DNA of 56,620 bases from Collinsella sp. AM33-4BH (GTDB lineage Bacteria > Actinomycetota > Coriobacteriia > Coriobacteriales > Coriobacteriaceae), in NCBI RefSeq assembly GCF_003469205.1, contig NZ_QSIN01000014.1, forward strand, positions 1-56,620. Direction: 5' to 3'. Below, piece by piece: positions 29,239-36,516 of this stretch. Positions within the stretch are counted from its first letter, which is position 1. Every line of letters begins with the position of its first letter. A program made the translations under genes and the position numbers. The notes beneath the pieces were generated by a model. It was not told where the DNA came from and searched no databases. It saw nothing but the letters and a program-made list of their open reading frames with translations.

Positions 29239-30315
29239 GTGACAATGGTCCATTTGTCCGATGTGGTGGTGATGGAAGTGTCTAATACCGTTCTCAAACA
29301 CAAGCATACGGCTCGCAACACGTTGGCGCGGAATAGGATGCTTGCCAGGCTCACGGAGGCGGCTGAACTAGGCGTGCTGCTTGTGACGCACGACAATGCC
29401 GAGCTCATGTGGCTGCGGCGCCATGTGGGAACCGACGATATCGCGGAGCCTGAGTCGCACCTGTTCTGTTTTCAGCATGATTGGGATGCGTTGACGCCGA
29501 CGGAGCGAGCGCTGCGGACCATCAAAGGGCTTGCGGAGTTTCATCCCGATTGGGCGTTTTGGGGTTACGACGCGGCACTTTTGTGGGGTCTGGAGGTGCC
29601 AAATGATCTGCTTGGGCCGCGATTTCTTGTTAAGACAGGTTGCTCGGTGCCGCTGAGTGCAGGATGCCGGCTGTTGCGTCCGCAGGCGGCGGGTGCGCTT
29701 GAGCGCGTCGACGGCGTGCGAGTGACGCCGTTTTGGCGCACGGTGAAGGACTGTCTGCTGCGTGCGCCGTTTTCGTATGGTCTGGCGATCGCCGATTCTG
29801 CGCTGCGGGCGAAGGGCATATCGCGCGACGACCTCTGCGAACGGCTCCAGGCCGATTGCGAGGGCAGGCGAGGGTATCGCAGGGCACAGGTGATTGCGTC
29901 GTATGCGGACGGGCTGTTTGAAAACGGCGGCGAGTCTCGGTTCCGAGCATTCTTTATTGCGTACGGCTTTCCGGTTCCGGAGCTGCAGGTGGAGTTTCGC
30001 GACCCGCTCGATCCGAGCCAGGTGTTTCGCGTCGACTATTTTTGGCGGCTCGAGGACGGGACGTGTGTCATCGGCGAGCTCGACGGAAAGGGGAAGTACA
30101 CCTTGCAGAGCGGCGAGGGTCGGGAGTCGGTTGACCCATTCGTGGCAGAGCGTCAGCGGGAATCTCATCTGACAATGCTCGGGCATAAGGTGCTTCGGTT
30201 TACGTTTAACGAACTCAAGAACCCGGGGAACCTGGCTGAAAAGATGAGACTGGCGGGAATTCCACAGCGGGCCGATCTGGCTGAGGAATGGAAGCGTCAG
30301 TGGTATGGGTGCTAA
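29239..30315 (+). CDS. AbiEi-like protein with DUF559-type PD-(D/E)xK domain
   Basis: The 358-residue product has the two-part layout of actinobacterial AbiEi-domain proteins. The N-terminal and middle part include FWGYDAALLWGLEV, TPFWRTVKDCLL and GLAIADSALRAKGISRDDL. The C-terminal part from ~240 resembles DUF559/Vsr-like nuclease folds: ESRFRAFFIAYGFPVPELQ, FRVDYFW with Asp266, GELDGKGKY with Glu280, Asp282 and Lys284, then LTMLGHKVLRFTFNEL. AbiEi proteins are usually transcriptional antitoxins of AbiEii toxins; no AbiEii is next to it. GTG 29239 and ATG 29245 are both possible starts behind GCGGAGG. Palindromic arrays lie 20 bp before and 40 bp after it, as if gene and arrays form one module. 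Confidence 0.8.
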   Translation: MTMVHLSDVVVMEVSNTVLKHKHTARNTLARNRMLARLTEAAELGVLLVTHDNAELMWLRRHVGTDDIAEPESHLFCFQHDWDALTPTERALRTIKGLAEFHPDWAFWGYDAALLWGLEVPNDLLGPRFLVKTGCSVPLSAGCRLLRPQAAGALERVDGVRVTPFWRTVKDCLLRAPFSYGLAIADSALRAKGISRDDLCERLQADCEGRRGYRRAQVIASYADGLFENGGESRFRAFFIAYGFPVPELQVEFRDPLDPSQVFRVDYFWRLEDGTCVIGELDGKGKYTLQSGEGRESVDPFVAERQRESHLTMLGHKVLRFTFNELKNPGNLAEKMRLAGIPQRADLAEEWKRQWYGC

Positions 30316-30355
30316 GGGGTGCAACTGACGCGAATGTGGTTGTTCCTGCCGAGTT

Positions 30356-30655
30356 TGTCTCGATCTGTAACAACAAGGGGCCGTTTGGCCTCGTAGCTGT
30401 TACAGATCGAGACAGAAGGTTGGCTGCCGCTAAAAGATCTCAATCTGTAACATCTAGAGGCCGAAAACCTGTCTAACTGTTACAGATTTAGACGTTTGAC
30501 GACAGGGCTGGAGAATATCTTAATCTGTAACATCTAACGGCCAAAAACCGCTCTAACTGTTACAGATCGAGACAAAGGTTGGACGCGGTGCCGAAAGATC
30601 TCGATCTGTAACATCTGGCTGCTAAAACCCGGTCTACCTGTTACAGATCTAGACA
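30356..30655. repeat. palindromic array D, four units at 80-81-bp period
   Basis: Units lie at 30356-30414, 30437-30493, 30517-30574 and 30598-30655, with start spacings of 81, 80 and 81 bp. Unit 1 is inverted: its centre reads CCGTTTGGCC where others have the A-run, and its reverse complement aligns with the others. It is the longest array of the window and lies between the AbiEi-like gene and the amidohydrolase gene. Confidence 0.9.
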
Positions 30656-30803
30656 TTTCCCGGATGTCGCTGGGATGGGACTGCAATGCATTCCGTTCTC
30701 CGTGTCTCATCCTTTCTCCGTTAACCGATATGTCCGCAGCAACCCTGCCGCACTGGGTGATAATGGACAAATGTTCAAGTTAATCGTGAGGGAGGAGCTC
30801 GAT

Positions 30804-32174
30804 ATGGCATCTGCCGATCGTTCCACGTTGTTTATCAATGCGACCATTCTGGACGGTTCGGAGCATATGGAGCCGCAACCCGATATGGCCGTGACTGTTG
30901 AGCGCGGCGTCATCACCTGGATGGGGCCGAGTGCTGTGGCGCAGGCGCCCGCGGGTGCCGAGGTCATCGATCTGGCAGGGGCGTATCTCATGCCCGGTCT
31001 CATCAATATGCACGCGCACCTGTGCGGCTCGGGCAAGCCTGTCTCGGCCGGCGATGCGGGAGCGCTGATGAAGAAGCTCGATAATCCCGTGGGGCGTGCC
31101 ATCGTCCGCCGCATCCTCAAGGGCAGTGCCCAGCAGCAGCTGGCAAGCGGCGTGACCACGGTGCGCGGCGCGGGCGACCCGCTGTTTGCCGACATTGCCG
31201 TGCGCGACGCTATCGACGCCGGCAAGTATCAGGGTCCGCGCCTGGTAGCGCCGGGAACGGGCGTCACGGTGCCGGGTGGCCATGGCGCGGGCTTGTTCGC
31301 CCAGGTGGCCAACAGCCCCGTCGAGGTAGCCGAGCAGGTGCGAGACCTGTATGCGCGCGGCGCCGACGTCATTAAGCTGTTCGTAACGGGCGGTGTGTTC
31401 GATGCGACCGAGGTGGGCGAGCCGGGCGTGCTGCGTATGCCGGTGGAGGTTGCCGCGGCGGCGTGCAAGGCGGCGCACGAGGTGGGCCTGCCGGTTATGG
31501 CTCATGTCGAGAGCACCGAGGGCGTGAAGGCCGCGCTTGAGGCCGGGGTCGACACGATCGAGCACGGTGCCCCGATGACGCCCGAGATCCTGGAGCTGTA
31601 CCGTGGCGCCGCGGGCACGCAGCTCGAGGGACGTGCGCCCAGCGTTACCTGCACGATCAGCCCGGCGCTGCCGTTTGTGTTGCTCGATCCGGGGAAGACC
31701 CATTCGACTGACACGCAAAAGAAGAACGGCGACATCGTGTGCTCGGGCATTATCGAGAGTGCTCGTGCGGCGCTGGAAGCTGGCGTTAAGGTGGGCCTTG
31801 GCACAGATTCGAGCTGCCCGTTCGTGACGCAGTACGACATGTGGCGTGAGGTTGCCTATTTTGCCAAGTATGTCGGTGTGAGCAACGCCTTCGCGCTGCA
31901 TACGGCTACGCAAGTCAACGCCGAGCTGCTGGGGCTGGGCGGCGAGACCGGTGCGATCGAGTGCGGCAAGGCCGCCGATATCCTGGTGACGCGCAAGAAT
32001 CCGCTCGATGACCTGTGCGCTCTGCGTGAGCCGATACATGTGATGTGTCGCGGTGATCTGGTACGCAAGCTCAAGGTAAAGCGTATTCCCGAGGTGGACG
32101 CCGAGCTCGACGCGATTATGGCCATGCCGGCCGAGGCGCTGGCCGAGGAGCTCGCCCGCGACGGTGTGGCATAG
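30804..32174 (+). CDS. metal-dependent amidohydrolase
   Basis: The 456-residue product starts at ATG 30804 after GGGAGGAG; the frame is open further up, but without a good site. It has the amidohydrolase TIM barrel: INMHAHLCG with the HxH metal pair, DVIKLFVTGG with the probable carboxylated Lys, VMAHVEST and DTIEHG His ligands, and LGTDSSCP with the catalytic Asp. The closest pattern is the imidazolonepropionase-like / Xaa-Pro dipeptidase group, so a cyclic amide or peptide substrate is likely, but the exact substrate cannot be read. No signal peptide is seen. It is monocistronic with a strong terminator. Confidence 0.88.
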   Translation: MASADRSTLFINATILDGSEHMEPQPDMAVTVERGVITWMGPSAVAQAPAGAEVIDLAGAYLMPGLINMHAHLCGSGKPVSAGDAGALMKKLDNPVGRAIVRRILKGSAQQQLASGVTTVRGAGDPLFADIAVRDAIDAGKYQGPRLVAPGTGVTVPGGHGAGLFAQVANSPVEVAEQVRDLYARGADVIKLFVTGGVFDATEVGEPGVLRMPVEVAAAACKAAHEVGLPVMAHVESTEGVKAALEAGVDTIEHGAPMTPEILELYRGAAGTQLEGRAPSVTCTISPALPFVLLDPGKTHSTDTQKKNGDIVCSGIIESARAALEAGVKVGLGTDSSCPFVTQYDMWREVAYFAKYVGVSNAFALHTATQVNAELLGLGGETGAIECGKAADILVTRKNPLDDLCALREPIHVMCRGDLVRKLKVKRIPEVDAELDAIMAMPAEALAEELARDGVA

Positions 32175-32208
32175 GTGTGACAAAGGTGTAGCTCCGTTGC
32201 CGCATGTA

Positions 32209-32246
32209 AAAAGCCGAGGTCTCAACACGAGGCCTCGGCTTTTTTA
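32209..32246 (+). terminator. amidohydrolase terminator
   Basis: A long stem (AAGCCGAGG with CCTCGGCTT, flanked by A and T runs) gives a strong terminator, probably active in both directions, serving the convergent gene at 32308 too. Confidence 0.9.
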
Positions 32247-32307
32247 TCGAACAAATACTTAAGATTTGGGACAAACAAACCTGATTAATTTGTCCCGCGT
32301 GCGGGCG

Positions 32308-32781
32308 CTAGGAGCGGGTTTCCATCTTAGCGTGGCACTTGGGGCAGGTGACGCGGATCTTGCCCTTGCCCTTGGGGACGGAGAGCATCTGGCCGCAGTT
32401 GGGGCACTTGAGGTATGCCGTGGTCTTGCGACCCTTCCACATCTTCTTGGCCGTGCGCTTGGCGCGCTCAAAGTCTTCCTTGCTCGTTCCAGCCGCGCGC
32501 GAGGTGCCGGCCGCCGCAGCGCCGCCGCCCAAGCTGGCGACAAACTTGCCCAAGCCGGGGACGTTCGCGGTCGCGGTGACAAAGGCAGCGTTTTCCTTGC
32601 GACGCGCATCGATGTTTTTGGACAGGCCGCGCAGCACGCCAATCACGATCACGGCGATGGCGATCCAGCTGAGCCACTGGATGCGGGCTATCGATCCGAT
32701 CATCGCGATGACGATGCCGGCAAAACCCATCACGATGGTGAGTTCATCGGCACCATTGCGACCCTTCATAAAGTCATTCAT
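32308..32781 (-). CDS. membrane protein with C-terminal zinc ribbon
   Basis: The 157-residue product starts at 32781 behind GAAAGG. Residues ~15-52 form two close membrane helices (ELTIVMGFAGIVIAMIGSI and WLSWIAIAVIVIGVLRGL). A Gly/Ala-rich linker follows, then a basic stretch and a zinc ribbon at ~126-150: KCPNCGQMLSVPKGKGKI and TCPKCHAKM, four Cys in two CxxC pairs. Such small zinc-ribbon membrane proteins are common in Coriobacteriia and Firmicutes, and their role is unknown. Confidence 0.78.
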   Translation of the reverse strand: MNDFMKGRNGADELTIVMGFAGIVIAMIGSIARIQWLSWIAIAVIVIGVLRGLSKNIDARRKENAAFVTATANVPGLGKFVASLGGGAAAAGTSRAAGTSKEDFERAKRTAKKMWKGRKTTAYLKCPNCGQMLSVPKGKGKIRVTCPKCHAKMETRS

Positions 32782-32834
32782 GCAAATTGCCTTTCGTTCG
32801 ATATGCTGCTCGCCTTTATACCCGATTTAGAGCA

Positions 32835-32917
32835 AGGGGGACAGGTTAATCTGCACCAAGGTGGTGCAAACGTACCTATCCCCGATACACCAAGATGGTG
32901 CAAAGCAGTCTGTCCCC
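32835..32917. repeat. REP-like compound palindrome with GGGGACAG ends
   Basis: GGGGGACAG at the left and CTGTCCCC at the right face each other, with two inner GCACCAAGGTGGTGC-type palindromes (32853-32868 and near 32888-32902). Two REP-like units in opposite orientation make a BIME-like pair between csoR and the zinc-ribbon gene. Confidence 0.6.
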
Positions 32918-32927
32918 AATGCCCCAA

Positions 32928-33200
32928 TTACTTGGAGAGCTTGTCGACGACGCGTTCGATCTCGGCGAGCTTGGCGGCTTTGAGGTCTTCGTCGCCCGAT
33001 TCGATTGCCGAAGTCACGCAGCCCTCGATATGCGCCTTGAGCACATCGGCGTTAATGCGCGCGATGAGTGCCTGCGTGGCCATGAGCTGCGTGGAGATGT
33101 CGACGCAATAACGGTCCTCCTCGACCATCCGCAAGATGCCGTCGATCTGACCGCGTGCCGTCTTGAGCATGCGGGTCACCGATTTATGGTCTGCCATCAT
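32928..33200 (-). CDS. csoR: copper-sensing repressor CsoR
   Basis: CsoR is an all-helical tetrameric repressor that leaves DNA when Cu(I) binds. The 90-residue product is given from ATG 33200 (MMADHKSVTRMLKTARGQID), with GAGGA upstream; the frame opens further up without a start site. The Cu(I) ligands are present as Cys in DRYCVDI, His in LKAHIEGC and Cys in the same motif. This is the copper form rather than the nickel or formaldehyde form. It is the third gene of the copA-copZ-csoR operon, so repression is feedback controlled through the operator at 36015. Confidence 0.93.
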   Translation of the reverse strand: MMADHKSVTRMLKTARGQIDGILRMVEEDRYCVDISTQLMATQALIARINADVLKAHIEGCVTSAIESGDEDLKAAKLAEIERVVDKLSK

Positions 33201-33247
33201 GGCGGGTCCTCGTTTCTGATCGATAGGGGCGGATGCTACCGACGGCG

Positions 33248-33469
33248 CTAGGCTGCGGTCACCGAAAGGGCATGGAACTTCTCGCCCGCGGCCTCGACGG
33301 CGGCAGCGAGCTGCTCGGCGGTCACGGTGTCGGCGCACTCCACCTGGACGGTCTGGGTCTCGTGATCGGCGTCGGCATCGGTCACGCCGGCCACGTTGAG
33401 CAGCGCGGTCTCGACGGTGGCGTCGCAGTGGCCGCACATGAGGCCGGAAGTCTTGATTGTGTAACGCAT
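33248..33469 (-). CDS. copZ: copper chaperone (HMA domain)
   Basis: The 73-residue HMA-domain protein starts at ATG 33469 after AGAGAGGAA. The metal site is SGLMCGHCDATVE, the usual MxCxxC-type loop read here as M-C-G-H-C, followed by VAGVTDADADHETQTV and the C-terminal helix AEQLAAAVEAAGE. It should carry Cu(I) to CopA and to CsoR. The start upstream of the metal site is well defined; the longer open frame is not needed. Confidence 0.9.
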   Translation of the reverse strand: MRYTIKTSGLMCGHCDATVETALLNVAGVTDADADHETQTVQVECADTVTAEQLAAAVEAAGEKFHALSVTAA

Positions 33470-33494
33470 GGGTATTCCTCTCTGTTGCGTCGGC

Positions 33495-33587
33495 TTTCCC
33501 AGGCACCCGACCTTGACCTTCAAGCCGTCGCTCGCGTACCAAAGTACGCGTCGCTCCTCTTTCAGGTCAATCTCGGGCACCTGGAAA
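33495..33587. repeat. large multi-stem hairpin between copA and copZ
   Basis: Outer arms 33495-33519 and 33564-33587 pair with a few mismatches; an inner perfect hairpin has CGCGTAC (33533-33539) and GTACGCG (33544-33550) around CAAA. There is no T-run, so it is probably not a terminator. In the operon transcript it lies between copA and copZ and could set their relative mRNA stability. It could also be an inserted repeat. Confidence 0.55.
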
Positions 33588-33616
33588 ACCCGTTCTAAAT
33601 GGACTTAATGGTGAGC

Positions 33617-35956
33617 TTATTTTGCCACTTTAGGCTTAAAGGATTTCAGGCGCAGAGCATTGCTTACGACGCACACGCTCGACAGGCTCATGGCCGCGGC
33701 GCCGAACATCGGCGAGAGCTGCCAACCGGTGAGGGGGAAGAACACGCCCGCCGCCAGCGGAATGCCGATGCCGTTGTAGAACAGCGCCCAGAACAGGTCC
33801 TGCTTGATGTTGCGGATTGTGGCACGTGACAGCTCGATGGCACGGGCGACGTCCATGAGATCGCTGCGCATGAGCACCACGTCGGCGCCCTCCTTGGCGA
33901 TGTCGGCGCCGGTGCCGATCGCAAGGCCCACGTCGGCGCGCGCCAGGGCGGGGGAGTCGTTGATGCCGTCGCCCACCATGGCGACCTTGCTGCCCGCATC
34001 CTGCAGCCCGCGCACGTGGCGCTCCTTGTCGGCGGGGAGGACGTCGGCGATGACCTGCTCGCTGCTCAGCCCCACGCGGCGGGCGATGGCCTCGGCCGTC
34101 ACGCGGTTGTCGCCGGTGAGCATGCGCACGTCGACGCCGAGCTTGCGGAGCGCAGCGATGGCCTCGGCGCTCGTCTCTTTGACCTCGTCAGCCACGGCGA
34201 TGGTGCCGACAAGCTCGCCGTTCTTGGCAAAGAACAGCGGCGTCTTGCCTTCGGCGGCAAATTGCTCGGCAAGACCCGCGGGCACGGTAACGCCCAACTC
34301 GTCCATCAGGCGCACGTTGCCGGCTGCGATGACATTCTGCCCCTCGCGCGCCGTTACGCCACGACCGGGCACGGCGGCAAAGTCCTCGACCATGCGCGCG
34401 ACAATTCCGCGTGCCTCGCACTCGGCCATGATCGCCTCGGCCAGCGGGTGCTCGCTCGAGCGCTCCAGCGCGGCAGCGAGCTTCAGTAACGCCTTTTCAC
34501 TCATAGCGGGCGAGCCGTCGGCGCGCGCGACAACCACAATGTCGGTCACGGCCGGCTTGCCGCGGGTGACCGTGCCCGTCTTATCGAGCACCACGGTGCC
34601 CACGCTGCGCAGGTTCTCCAGCGCCTCAGCGCTCTTAAACAGAATGCCCATCTCGGCGCCCTTGCCGGTGCCCACCATAATAGCGACGGGCGTGGCCAGG
34701 CCGAGCGCGCACGGACAACTGATCACCAGCACGGCGACGGCGGAGGTAAGCGCTTCGTTGACGCTTCCGGTCAGCACCATCCACGCCACAAAAGCTACGG
34801 CAGAGATTACAAACACCACGGGCACGAACACGCCGGCGACCTTGTCGGCCATGCGGGCGATGGGCGCCTTGGTGGCGTTGGCGTCCTCGACGAGCTGGAT
34901 AATCTTGGCGAGCGATGTCTCGGCACCCACACGCGTGGCGCGGAAGGTAAACGAGCCGGTGCGGTTGACCGTGGCCGCATTGACAGTGTCGCCGGCGGTC
35001 TTCTCCACGGGAATGGATTCGCCGGTGAGCGCGCTTTCGTCCACGGCCGAGCTGCCATCGAGCACCACGCCGTCAACGGGGATGGACTCGCCGGGGCGCA
35101 CACGCAGCACCTGGCCGGGCAGAATGGCATCGACGTCGACGGTGGCCTCGATACCGTCCTCGGCCACGACGGTCGCGGTCTTGGGTGCTAAGTCGATGAG
35201 CGCCTCGATAGCGCCGCCGGTTTTGGACTTGCTGCGCGTCTCGAGGTATTTGCCCACGGTGACGAGCGACAGGATGGTGCCGGCGCTCTCAAAATATAGG
35301 TTGTCCATGCTCGTCATCATGGCCTCGTGCACCTGACCTGCGGCTAGCTGGTCGGCCATGATGAACATGGCGTAGAGCGACCAGGCGATGGACGCGGTGG
35401 CGCCCACGGCGATGAGGGCGTCCATGATAGGCGCGCCGTGCGCGAGCGATTTAAACCCATTGATAAAGTACGCGTCGTTGACATAGACGATGGGGATGAG
35501 CAGGACGAGCTCGGTGAGGGCGAGCGTCATGCTGTGGGCATGGTCGGTGAAGACGCCGGGCAGTGGCCAACCGAGCATGTGCCCCATGCCTATGTAGAAC
35601 AGCGGGATGAGGAAGATGATCGAGACGATGAGGCGGGTGCGCATGGCAGAGGCGGCGGCCTCCAACTTTTTGGTCGGCGACTCCATATGCGCGGCGCCGG
35701 ACCTGGCTTGCGCACTTCCGCTTTGGACAGCGTCGGTGCCCGTGCTGATGGGCGAGGCCGAGTAGCCCGCGCGGTCGACAGCGGTGCAGATGTCGTCGGA
35801 GGTGACCTGCGCGGGGTCGTAGTCGACCATCATGGAACCGGCGAGCAGGTTGACCGCGACGCTTTGGACGCCGTCGAGTTTGCTCACGGCGCGATCCACA
35901 TGCGCCTGACAGGCGGCGCATGTCATGCCGCCCACGTCGAACTTATCTTGAGCCAT
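33617..35956 (-). CDS. copA: Cu(I)-exporting P-type ATPase
   Basis: CopA pumps Cu(I) out of the cell with ATP. The 779-residue product has one N-terminal HMA domain ([16 protein letters not shown], residues ~9-24), then the P1B ATPase core: the membrane metal site [11 protein letters not shown], the phosphorylated Asp in [11 protein letters not shown], the HP motif region ([10 protein letters not shown]), and [16 protein letters not shown]. About eight membrane helices fit. It starts at 35956 after AGAAAGGAGA. It is the first gene of the minus-strand operon followed by copZ and csoR. Confidence 0.96.
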   Translation of the reverse strand: MAQDKFDVGGMTCAACQAHVDRAVSKLDGVQSVAVNLLAGSMMVDYDPAQVTSDDICTAVDRAGYSASPISTGTDAVQSGSAQARSGAAHMESPTKKLEAAASAMRTRLIVSIIFLIPLFYIGMGHMLGWPLPGVFTDHAHSMTLALTELVLLIPIVYVNDAYFINGFKSLAHGAPIMDALIAVGATASIAWSLYAMFIMADQLAAGQVHEAMMTSMDNLYFESAGTILSLVTVGKYLETRSKSKTGGAIEALIDLAPKTATVVAEDGIEATVDVDAILPGQVLRVRPGESIPVDGVVLDGSSAVDESALTGESIPVEKTAGDTVNAATVNRTGSFTFRATRVGAETSLAKIIQLVEDANATKAPIARMADKVAGVFVPVVFVISAVAFVAWMVLTGSVNEALTSAVAVLVISCPCALGLATPVAIMVGTGKGAEMGILFKSAEALENLRSVGTVVLDKTGTVTRGKPAVTDIVVVARADGSPAMSEKALLKLAAALERSSEHPLAEAIMAECEARGIVARMVEDFAAVPGRGVTAREGQNVIAAGNVRLMDELGVTVPAGLAEQFAAEGKTPLFFAKNGELVGTIAVADEVKETSAEAIAALRKLGVDVRMLTGDNRVTAEAIARRVGLSSEQVIADVLPADKERHVRGLQDAGSKVAMVGDGINDSPALARADVGLAIGTGADIAKEGADVVLMRSDLMDVARAIELSRATIRNIKQDLFWALFYNGIGIPLAAGVFFPLTGWQLSPMFGAAAMSLSSVCVVSNALRLKSFKPKVAK

Positions 35957-36014
35957 GGTTTCTCCTTTCTGCAGTTCGGTGTTGGAATTGTTAACCTGCC
36001 GATACTATATACCC

Positions 36015-36031
36015 ATACCCCCTGGGGGTGT
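36015..36031 (-). promoter_or_regulatory. CsoR-type operator upstream of copA
   Basis: ATACCCCCTGGGGGTGT is a GC-rich dyad of the CsoR operator kind (ATA-poly-C-TG-poly-G-TAT). It sits about 60 bp before the copA start, next to TATATAGT on the minus strand, which could be the -10 box. Repression by CsoR and release by copper would control the whole copA-copZ-csoR operon. Confidence 0.6.
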
Positions 36032-36107
36032 CCAGTGGGGATGAAAATGTATGACATTTCGCTACAGATGCGGGTGGCTGCTCAATCGTTGGCAGCTCAT
36101 GTCAAAC

Positions 36108-36245
36108 ATCTCGATCTGTAACATCTAGCGGGGAAAATGACCTCTAACTGTTACAGATCGAGATTATGTTTTGCGATGTTTGAGTTCGTCTCAATCTGTA
36201 ACGTGTAGACCCGGTTTTGTCTCGTAACTGTTACAGATTGAGACA
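36108..36245. repeat. palindromic array E, two units at 80-bp period in opposite orientation
   Basis: Units lie at 36108-36164 and 36188-36245. Unit 2 is inverted: its centre has CCGGTTTTGTCTC, the reverse complement of the A-run centre of the others. The array lies between the divergent copA and helicase genes. Confidence 0.9.
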
Positions 36246-36311
36246 ATCGGCCCAGGCCCGCCTCGTCCGCTCCGTCATCTGTGGTTTACGTGGGGGCATG
36301 TGAAGCACGGG

Positions 36312-36516
36312 TATACTAACCGGCGGCGAATCTGCTCCATCGTTTAGTGCTGCTGCGTCTGGACGGCGCGTGATAGGGCTGCCAAAGCGATCGCCAGCGT
36401 GCTGAGCAACGTCCTCTCTGTGCGCACCCGTTTTTGTATGTATTAGCGCACTACCAAGCACGCCCGCGCGGCCGCATGCCGTGCCCATTGCGCGTGCAGA
36501 TAAGGAACAACAACAT
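36312..36516 (+). promoter_or_regulatory. possible promoter and long leader of the DEAD-box helicase gene
   Basis: TATACT at 36312-36317 is a good -10 box, but no -35 box lies at 16-18 bp (TTTACG is 21 bp away). It would leave a leader of nearly 200 nt before the start. Long leaders are usual for DEAD-box helicase genes that control their own level or respond to cold. Confidence 0.35.
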
